In this document: piece by piece, positions 55,902-64,000 of the stretch | Position numbering within the stretch: the stretch's first letter is position 1 | Layout: each line of letters begins with the position of its first letter | Origin: Linanthus parryae | Taxonomy: Eukaryota; Streptophyta; Magnoliopsida; Ericales; Polemoniaceae | Direction of reading: 5' to 3' | Assembly (NCBI GenBank): GCA_023055425.1 | Contig: JALGPY010000003.1 | Location: 20,209,001-20,273,000, forward strand | DNA: 64,000 bases | Translations under genes and position numbers: made by a program | The notes under the pieces: generated by a model | What the model saw: only the letters and a program-made list of their open reading frames with translations | Told to the model about the DNA's origin: nothing | The model's database searches: none

Positions 55902-57640
55902 TTCTCCTCTCTCTCTGTGTGGCTTTTTTGGTTTGGTGATTTTTTACGGCATACAAGGAAATTGACCATGTGCTTCGATTCGGGATCGAATGGAGTGTGT
56001 GCTCCGGTTGATGAAGGCCCTATGTCCATCCCTATCTCAACGTCGGGATTGAGAACAAGAAATTTGGTGGTGACAAATCATACATGTATTATAAATATAC
56101 TCTACTATACTCTACATAAGTTTGCAGTGGTTCATAGACATAGGGCGCGTCTCTTCTCCTTCACCTAGGCAAAGCTCTAGAAAGACAACGACGAAGAATC
56201 ATAATTTAGTAGAAGTATCGAATTCGTCTTTCAGCATGCAAATCTTTGACGCTTCTATCAAATGCTAGAGCCTGAAAAAGCCAATCAACGTACATTTTCA
56301 AGGCCAGGTTCGGTGGTGTTATTGTTATTGTTTTCCTAAACTTTGTCTTCGCCTAATGTGTTTATATCAACGTATTTGTGACTGATGTCTGCAAAATTAG
56401 TTAATCGTGTTTCTTGTCACGAATTGAAGGACACATAATGAATATCAGTGCAAGATCCCTATGTTTGCCTCGATATGGTAGCACAAAATTTTTCTCTCGA
56501 AAATGTACGGGCATGTACTGTATGTATCCAGATTTGTTCTTTACGTATCTTGCAATCTATGGTGTTGGGGAGTTCTTTGATAAATATCGTTTTTGCTTTA
56601 GAATTATCAGTTTTGGTTCTGAATGTGTGTTTGTTGTGTGTGAAATTATATAGATGGAGGACAAAATCCTAGAAATTCACATTCACCCTCAATGAAAGGT
56701 AGAGAGAATGAATATTGTTGCTTGGAATAGCAACACTCTCTTTTAACGATTTCAACAGTAGCGGGAAGTAAGTTATCACTTGCTTGTTTTTTGTTTGACT
56801 TCTCAGTTATCACTTAATTAGCTGATCTCAAATTCCATGATTAAGTCTCCATGTGCTTGCATCTCCTCTTAAACAACTTAACTCCAAGTCTTAAACCCCC
56901 TATATGTCCAAAACTCCATCCACCCCCTTGAATAATTTTGTCAATCGGTGTGCAAGAAAAGCTCACAGAGACCTAATTGCAGAAAATGACGATTACATGT
57001 GCTTCATCATATTAGGCTCACAACTTCGTAGAATTGGGCCTTCGATTTGGATTCACCAAAATTAGACCGGATTTCCTAATTTTGTTGTTTGTGCTGTATT
57101 TCATCAATGACAATGCCTAAACCAACTCATGAACCGTATATGACTGATAACTTGCCTACGTACGATTTGAAAGTTGCATATGTATCATGAGCCGACTCAA
57201 ATTATAGCTATTTTCTTTCGTTGTGAACTTGCTTCGACCATCACGAGTTCCAACTGTCATGTTATCGTATTAATCATTCCAGGAACTGTTCATTAACATT
57301 CAGATTACTCTCAATGCTTTTAAATTATGATATATATTTCATCTCAAAAAATAGATCTCGTGATTGAACTGTATATAAGGAATACATTGAATGTTAGACA
57401 TTTGTTCATGTTCCTAAGACCATTTTTTCGCGAGACTCCTTGGCAGAAATGGCCTCTATCTACTTAAATAAAGAGATAGCAACAATAGGTTCAAAGACCA
57501 CTCAGGTTGCGGCAGAAAATAAGCAGCAGTATGGTTATCGAGATCGAAGTATCCTGGAACGCGGATCGTTCCGGTTTCGTGATTACAAAACCTATTTTGA
57601 TGAAATGATAGGTTGGTTTCATGGATTATTATGATATAAT
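55902..57640. other. Flanking DNA, no gene recognised
   Basis: Older sequence into which the minus-strand Athila-like element inserted. A plus frame at about 55965-56090 reads MCFDSGSNGVCAPVDEGPMS, which looks protein-like but has no recognised family and no exon signals. Otherwise AT-rich with short ORFs (56414-56653, 57440-57634). Confidence 0.25.
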
Positions 57641-59164
57641 CACTACAGGAAATAAGGGATTTAGCAGCGGCTGGAGGCGCTAGCATAGCACCCAAAACCC
57701 GTCGCAATGGATCTAACGCAGCGGGTGTTAACACACTGGCAAAAGTACCACCAGCCGCCGCTAGCTCCCTGCTGGCATAGGTTCTGAGGGGCGGGTCGAC
57801 AAGCCGCTGCGGTTGACTATCTATAGCAGCGGGCCCAGCCGCTGCCATAGCTCCTGAAGTATAGCATCGCTCGGCCGCTGAGTATGCTTTGTATTTTTGC
57901 GGCACCTTCCCCTGCCACCAAAGGTTAGGATTTAGCGGCGATTTATCCACTGGGAGAGATATCCTATGCCGACACTCAGCTGATACAGAGCCCCCTGTCT
58001 CCCAGTTAGGGTTCAGAGAGCAAATTAAGAACTAATAAGCAACACAATTTGTGCAATCCACAACCTGGTTCTCTCACCCAAAAAAACAACAAATTGCCAC
58101 ATATGATGATTCCAAAGATTTCAATTTGACAATCTGCATATATACATCACTACTTAATGTTCCAAACTATTTATACCTTACATAAACAAAATGTTCATTC
58201 TTTACATAAAAGAGCTTCAAAAAGGAAACCTGCATATACAGCTTGGCAGAAATTTCAAATACATCCCTTGTTTCCATGAAATTCATAAGCATATTCATAG
58301 AGAAATTATCTCACTTGGAAGCTCCTCGTTCCAAGTTTAATAGCTTGGCAGGATGAATTTAAACAGACTTTCTCCATCAATTATTTAGCTCGCCATTGTT
58401 CGTATCTGCATCAAGATCAATAGGCTCCTCTTCTCGAACTAACATTGTTCGATATACCACTTCGAATTTTAGTGCAGCCTGTGGGGATTGGAACACATAG
58501 TTCTAAGTTATAAGATTCAAGATGTAGATACTAAAAATAATCACTACTGCAAATAACGTGCATAACTATGGTAAAGTAAGGTCAGACCATCATATTGCAA
58601 ATAGCTCTAACACAACTGCAAGTTGTTTTCTTGAATAAGCTTTAAGACATATAAGTTGTTGTATGAGCTTGAACTCTCATGTCTGAACTATAAGATTATA
58701 TTGCCAGGATATCGACATAGATTGATGGGCAGCACTGTAGGCGATAAAGTCATACTAGTCAGTCCATAGTATAGGGGACTGGTGTCAGGACATTTTTAAC
58801 TGAGCTATAACTTAGCTAGGCCAACTTAAGGAAAAGCATAATCGACTTGAGCAAGACTTCAAGCTAAGTGATGTTAAAAGTCGATGTACTTACTAGATAA
58901 GGAAATGCTTGTTAGACGAGTGTTTTCACAATCGCTAGGCTAATTTTTAAGCTCAAATCAAAATTTGATCAAACACAGTCGTAGCCTATATACCCAGGTC
59001 ACAACAATCATGTTACTTCAGTTTAATGCATTCCTGGTCAGTCTTGGTATACTTCCTTGATAACCCATCAATTATGTTCGACTATCAAATAACATAAAAT
59101 GAGCACAAATATTACAATACAGATACCCACTTCAGCATAGAAATAGCCCTAATTTCCTGTAGTC
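57641..59164. mobile_element. CACTA element, left end clear, right end degenerate
   Basis: CACTACAGGAAATAAGGGAT at 57641 is followed by about 300 bp crowded with AGCGGC/GCCGCT subterminal motifs. The probable right end is TTTCCTGTAGTC at 59153-59164, the inverse of the left terminus except for its last base. The 3-bp flanks (AAT and GAC) do not match, so the right end is uncertain. The interior contains a terminal-exon-like segment on the minus strand. Confidence 0.6.
58377..58478 (-). pseudogene. Candidate terminal exon (33 codons plus stop) inside the CACTA element
   Basis: On the minus strand CCAATCCCCACAG is a splice-acceptor-like junction, followed in phase by AALKFEVVYRTMLVREEEPI, DLDADTNNGELNN and a TGA. 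An AT-rich 3' UTR-like stretch follows. The source gene is not recognised; it could be part of a transposase gene or captured host sequence. Confidence 0.35.
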
Positions 59165-59438
59165 GACTAGCCCTATAAAATAGATAGATAGAACAACATC
59201 AGTTTCAGCCGAGTTTTATGAGCCAAACTATAACAATTTTCTTCAACTCTCCATTTCAGAGAAGTTGTTGGGAAATATTCAGTGGCAGTGAGGAGGCTGA
59301 CCATGAAGATTTTGGAGCTGTTAGAGGAACGATGGGGATTAATGAAGTGGGCTATTTTGAGAACGACTTGACCAAAAAAAGCAGATATTGGGGGTGAACC
59401 ATTATCCGCGTTGACCAGACCCAAGTTTGACCTTGGGC

Positions 59439-59573
59439 CTAATTGGACACTGTGACCAAGCCCTCATAACCGTTCTTCAGCAGATCGTGTAAGGACTTCA
59501 AATCTTCAAGGATGAGAAATGGTTTGGTGTCGAACCACATCCCCATGCATTTGTAGTCCTTGTGGCTGATCAG
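59439..59573 (-). pseudogene. Candidate terminal exon (44 codons plus stop) of unknown gene
   Basis: The acceptor-like GTTTTTACCTCTAG precedes an in-phase minus-strand run LISHKDYKCMGMWFDTKPFL, ILEDLKSLHDLLKNGYEGLV, TVSN, then TAG. The composition is convincingly protein-like. The sequence around the stop (CAGTGTCCAATTAG) is repeated just upstream of the exon, at about 59590. Family not recognised. Confidence 0.4.
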
Positions 59574-60302
59574 CTAGAGGTAAAAACAAAAACTAATTGG
59601 ACACTGCATTTCTCATCATGGGGTGGTGAAAAGTGCTCATCATCGGTAGATTATCAGTAATGGAAGGTGAAAAGTGCTCATCATCGGGTGGTGACTAATA
59701 CGGAAACTTCTAGAACTACCGTAGTGAATTATACCACTCCATCTGACGATTGCATGATTAAGCCAGCAGAAGCGCTCGTCAACGAATGCAATCCACCGGT
59801 TTATAGAGCATTCGAGTACAAGCAGTACGTAGAGGCGTTCATGAACAAGAAACCCAGGAAAGGAAACTACACGAGATCACTGAATTGATTCAGGATACAG
59901 AGTACATAGGAAGATTCAGATGCCTGATCTGATTCTGAGGTGGGAATAACGACACTTTATGTTAAACACAGACCAAGGGCTGGAAGCAATGGTGATTCAA
60001 GTTCAAGCGATTAGCATCATTCATTTTTTTATGTTATTTTTTATTTTCTATTTTCTTAAATTTCAAATCTACATAGTTACATGTAATAACAACTTTGCAT
60101 TTACATGCTGATGTATCATTCTTTGAGAGGATATGTAATAATTAATTGATGTTGGAAATCATAATTATCGATAAATTCAGTATGTTGCTAATAATTCTAG
60201 CTTAATCTTCCTTATCTTTGTCAATGTTTGTGTCGAAGGTTTCGTACCCTCACACGGTCAATTGGTTCTTGATTCAGATGGTCAAAGAAAGCTCCATCTT
60301 TG
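59574..60302. other. No clear gene
   Basis: A 73-codon plus ORF (59667-59888; KPAEALVNECNPPVYRAFEY) has some protein character but no recognised family and no promoter or exon signals. GTGAAAAGTGCTCATCATCG is duplicated at 59626 and 59666. The rest is AT-rich. Confidence 0.25.
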
Positions 60303-60665
60303 CACTACAAGAAATTTGAGCAAATACTACACTTTATTTGCAGCATTTGAACAAATGATGTATTTGATACCCTAAAGCAGCATTAATATTTAATGCTACA
60401 AGCTAATGCTGTAATATTGCAGCATTAATCTAATAATGCTGCAATTTTTAGCTATGCAGCATATAAATTGCAGTATTATCACATTAATGCCGCAATGTTT
60501 TCTCTATGCAGCATACAGGTTGCAGCATTAAGCTATTAATGCTGCATTTTTTTTCTACGTTGCAGCATTAAGCTATTAATGCTGCATTTTTTTTCTACGT
60601 TGCAGCATTAATCAATTAATGCTGCGTTTTTTGGTTCACTTTGTAGCATTAATCATCAAACGCCG
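60303..60665 (+). mobile_element. CACTA element, left end with GCAGCATTAAT subterminal repeats
   Basis: CACTACAAGAAATTTGAG starts at 60303 (preceding trinucleotide TTG). About ten copies of TGCAGCATTAA and its inverse TTAATGCTGCA follow, including one exact 40-bp tandem duplication (60525-60605). The right terminus was not seen before the window end, so the element may extend past 64000 or be truncated. Confidence 0.75.
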
Positions 60666-60896
60666 CAATAAAAAGAAAGAAAGAAAAAAACAAAAAAAAC
60701 AAAATAAAAACCTATCTGTAACCCGCCATCTTCCTTTACCCAAATATCAAACCTAAATCTGTAACCCGCCATCTTCCTGTTCTCTTCCCTCTCTTCTCTC
60801 CCTCTCAATCTGAAACTTTCTTCTCTCCCTCTCAATCTGAGACACACTGTTCTCTCTCGATCTGGACGAGAAACCCTTGAATCTGAGAGGAGCCAG

Positions 60897-61032
60897 ATTC
60901 TGGCGAAGGTGATCGAGTACTGTAAGAAGCGTGTTGAGTCTGCTAAGGCCGAGGACTCAGGAGGAAAAACTCAAGAGCTTCGATGCCGAGTTCGTCAAGG
61001 TCGATTAGGGAACCTTGTTCGATCTCATTCTG
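60897..61032 (+). pseudogene. Captured SKP1-like exon fragment, frameshifted
   Basis: Reads ILAKVIEYCKKRVESAKAED in one frame, then, after a frameshift near 60965, LKSFDAEFVKVD, a TAG, and GTLFDLIL. These are consecutive pieces of the plant SKP1 N-terminal (BTB/POZ-like) domain, the SCF ubiquitin-ligase adaptor. The coding part stops at LIL followed by a splice donor (CTG/GTAACG), which I believe is the intron position in plant SKP1 genes. Upstream (60700-60890) is UTR-like, pyrimidine-rich and internally duplicated. With a frameshift, a stop and no second exon it cannot encode SKP1. It sits about 600 bp inside a CACTA end, which suggests transposon capture. Confidence 0.75.
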
Positions 61033-64000
61033 GTAACGCTCTGAACCTTATTCGTTTGTTTTGTGTTGATTCGTGTTTCGATTTGTTTTTTTTTGTACGG
61101 AGTGTTGGACCTAGGGTTTCGGTTGAAATTGGGGATTTTTCTAGGGTTCTTCTTATGTGTACCGTATGCTTCCATTATTGTAATACTCCCTAATTTGTTT
61201 CTGAATTGGAATTTTGTAAAGGGTCTAAACAACCTTTATCAATTAGGTCTCCCTCCATCTGGTGTCTCTAATCTTCCGCCGTTTCCTCGACTCTGACCTC
61301 ACCAAGAACTCCTTCGTGAGTCTCCAAGAACACTCAAACTAGACTCCAATCTGCTTTAACAGTTACACTCTTGTTTCTATTACTTCAGGTCCCAAGAAGT
61401 GCAAGTTTCTCCAAGTAATGTGTGTTTGCGCCGCGCCAAGACGGAACAAACCCATCAGAATGAGAGGTATGTATGAGCTCAAATCCACTTGAATCGATTT
61501 GGGTTTTTTGCAATATTCAGCATTGTGTAGAGTTTTCGTTTAGCGTTTTGTCAATAAGGTGTATAGTTGGGATAGAGAATCTATCAGGAAGTCTCAGGAG
61601 ACAAGTTCTGTTCCAGACACAATGGTTTGGCTCGGATGCGAAAATTACAGGTATGGTTCAGCTTCTGCTCCATTACATTGTTTAATATTATGAAAGATAA
61701 TTAGTTTTCATAATATATTTTTTTTTTCAGAAGTTGCTAGATGGAGTAAATATGTGGCTGAATTATGACAAGGCATTGACTAGTGACGTGTTTGTGCTTG
61801 GATTTTTTGATCTTTTATTGTTGTGGCAGACTTGTTTGGTACTCTGTACTTGTTAACACCTGCTATATAACATGCGTGAACAATTTATTCATAGTTCAAC
61901 ACGGTTACCCGGACTCTCCAAAATGGCCGCTAGACCGGTGTCGACACAACTCGACTCCATGGGGGTACTGGATATGTTGCCAATCTTGGAGGAGCATTCC
62001 CGAGACCCACTATTTTGCTTACTGCTGAAGCCCAAAGAAGCAAAAATCTTGTTGGAAAGTAACTTAAATTCATCTTTTATTTGACATTATAAAAAATGTT
62101 ACCGAACTCCTTCCCTGTACTTGAACGGTTGAACAGTTGAATTCTTGTTGGTAGATTCTTTGTTTATTTATTGTTTGATAGTTATCTTTGTTAGTCAAAT
62201 GATTTTCTATGATCAATTGTTTTACTTCTTCATCGATTTGTATTCTCTGTGTCTAATAGAAAAGACAAAATTTGTTGGGTTTTGTAGGTTGGCTACGATT
62301 TTGTTCCACAGATACTGGGCAATACGCAACAGTACTATGGTTTTCTTACAGTAGGTTGGTAGTACAATTTATCTTAGAGAGCTATATCTTTTTGTTACTT
62401 CTATAAACTATGAATTTTGATTACTATATACTTTGGCTGCATATAATAAAACACTGGAACTCATGGTAAGGTGATCAGTTAGTGGTATATTGAGGTGTAA
62501 TGTTAGTTCAAATGAGGTCATTTCTCATAATTTTGACAACATAACCTACAAATTTTACCAAATGCACCTAAATATTTATTCATATTTTCATTGCGATTTA
62601 GCTGTTAGATTATAATTATCGATTTAGCTGGTATATTGAGGTGCAATGTTAGTTGAAATGGTTAGTTTTGGCTGAAGACGAGTGAGCTTCGTTTTGGCTT
62701 TTGGTTTGTAGTAAGCTTTGATTCTAGGATTCTTGCTCAACTCGCTGTTGTTAAAGAAGCTGCGAAATATGTCTTAGATAGTGCAGTGTCCTGTACATGA
62801 CAGTTGTTATAAAGGTGCAAGTAGACTGCTCGGTTTGAACTAGTCTTCTGGTTGTCGTTATTGATTGCTATTTTACTTAAAATCACTATTTTTCTAAAAC
62901 AATGTTCTATTGCATCTTTACCCAGATCTCTAATCAATTTCTAAATTCATATGCAGTATCCAGAAGGGCATGTCTGAAAGAGCATGTATGCCTCTTTACG
63001 AGTAGTTAGCGAGCCTCCGAATTCAGATGGTTTATTGAGCAATTTTTTTTTCCCAATTTGTCCCTGGCGATTTGGGCCACTACTCCCTGGACTATTCCTG
63101 CAAATGCTGGTTAGTTTTCATTATGTAGAAATTATATCTGCATGCTATTTCTAGTCTCTTACAGGAGTTGGACATCATGTTTTTCCAGTAACAAGTCTTC
63201 TAACATGCACTCATTGTGGGTTGCTGAAATAAAATCGCCTTTTGATTATCTAGTGTCTGGTTCTCTTTCATTTACTAGTTCCGTTGCAAGATTTGACATC
63301 ATTAAGTTTAGTAGCCTACACCAAACTATGAACAGAAACGTAAGCCGAGGAAAGCAAAACAAAAAAATAACTGTATCAAGAATACGAAGATAGTTAAGAA
63401 GAGACCTTTGCCAAGCCAAAATCTGCAAAGTTTAACAGATCCATTAGCATTGACCAATATATTGACACATTGATATCCCTACAGGACATTGTGGAAGAAA
63501 AACCATTAGAGATCTCATTGTATATGTGTTAATTATATGCCCAATAATGATGAAAACTAAGAAACTAGCTGACAAACAAATGTGAATTAGGATCAAGAGA
63601 ACGAGGAACTAGGAACAGGATCGAGCAATTAAATTATGGACTTATGCAGCGGAAATTTAAGTATAGGATGAAATTATCAGGTTTGAACCTTATACAAACT
63701 CATATTACAAGAAAAATAACCCAAAAAAGGTGAACCAAGGGCACTGTGTTTCCTTTATCGTTCGTGGAAGTTGAAAAGTGGGACACAGTAATAAACTCGC
63801 GCATCTCTGGTTTGGTTGCTTTGAGATAACTTTCAGGCTCAGTAACGTGTTGTTAAACATAAACTACTACTGCTAGTCATAAACTGAGAATGAGTTGGCT
63901 TATGTGCTTCTGAGTTGGCTTATGTGCTTCTGAGTTGGCTTATGTTTCAGCTAAAGTTTGAATGAATGTGTTCTAAAACTCAGGGATATGGTTTGTGTTC
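61033..64000. other. Intron-like and AT-rich sequence; possible transcribed region, no gene recognised
   Basis: Several exon-like islands with splice-like borders occur (61390-61464 between TTACTTCAG and GTATGTATG; 61580-61650 ending CAG/GTATGG), but I cannot join them into a known protein. 61895-62080 is GC-richer. GGTATATTGAGGTG(T/C)AATGTTAG is duplicated at 62482 and 62630. All of this may be cargo of the CACTA element starting at 60303, or native intergenic DNA. Confidence 0.25.
63891..63950 (+). repeat. Three-copy 20-bp tandem repeat
   Basis: TGAGTTGGCTTATGTGCTTC at 63891 and 63911, with a third copy at 63931 whose last bases differ. Short minisatellite of no evident function. Confidence 0.9.

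Noticed and set aside
57641..59164. Exact right boundary and target duplication of the CACTA element at 57.6 kb
   Set aside because: The right terminus lacks the final G and the flanking trinucleotides differ, so the boundary is reported only as probable.
61895..62060. GC-rich segment suspected to be a gene exon
   Set aside because: No frame gives a recognisable protein and no convincing splice borders were found.

Overview
This window looks like nuclear DNA of a flowering plant, most likely a eudicot. It is AT-rich and packed with plant transposons: CACTA elements with CACTACAAGAAA-type ends, Helitron-like ends, a MULE, Stowaway-like MITEs, a Tat-lineage Ty3/gypsy element and Athila-like elements. 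The broken host-gene pieces (SKP1, a glutaredoxin-like gene) are of plant type. I see no intact conventional host protein gene, tRNA or rRNA. All identifications come from reading the sequence; no database search was run.

Layout. 1-2 kb is non-coding with clustered GTCAA motifs. A minus-strand LINE endonuclease fragment lies near 2.0-2.7 kb. A complete non-autonomous CACTA element with a TGC target duplication spans 4007-5393. From 5.4 to 9.9 kb is a non-coding region rich in fold-back hairpins of precursor-microRNA size and in local duplications, plus one possible 125-residue ORF on the minus strand. 10.5-11.0 kb is a TCG-repeat transposon remnant.

11.0-16.4 kb and 25.7-34.5 kb are one tandem array of AT-rich units of about 2-2.7 kb. 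Each unit ends in a Helitron-like terminus (GC hairpin, then CTAG). The array is split by a 5'-truncated Tat retrotransposon (16362-25692). That element has broken RT, RNase H and integrase, then three small-ORF cassettes each with its own TATA box, an antisense ORF, and a 3' LTR. Two of the cassettes encode proteins resembling the TCP DNA-binding domain. Later insertions in the array are a Pack-MULE carrying a glutaredoxin-like gene fragment (29881-31644), a 258-bp MITE (33933-34190), and a TIR element with an 8-bp target duplication (34264-35345).

35.4-36.8 kb is a MITE with a Stowaway-like element inside it. At 36.9 kb a CACTA left end carries a captured first exon. From about 39.8 to 55.9 kb lies an old minus-strand Athila-like element. 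Its 5' LTR is interrupted by a younger plus-strand Athila-like element (43904-53709, 2.1-kb LTRs, TATCC target duplication) that encodes only gag-protease, and by a 622-bp solo LTR (54323-54944, AACGT duplication). The right end (57.6-64 kb) holds two more CACTA ends; one carries a frameshifted SKP1 exon.

Best candidates for something undescribed: (1) the TCP-like cassettes in the Tat element; (2) a double-hairpin RNA module, seen four times in two Athila-like elements with apparent compensatory base changes; (3) the TGCGTA(TTA)TACGCA palindrome array in the Athila LTR and 3' internal region; (4) the hairpin cluster at 8.1-8.6 kb.
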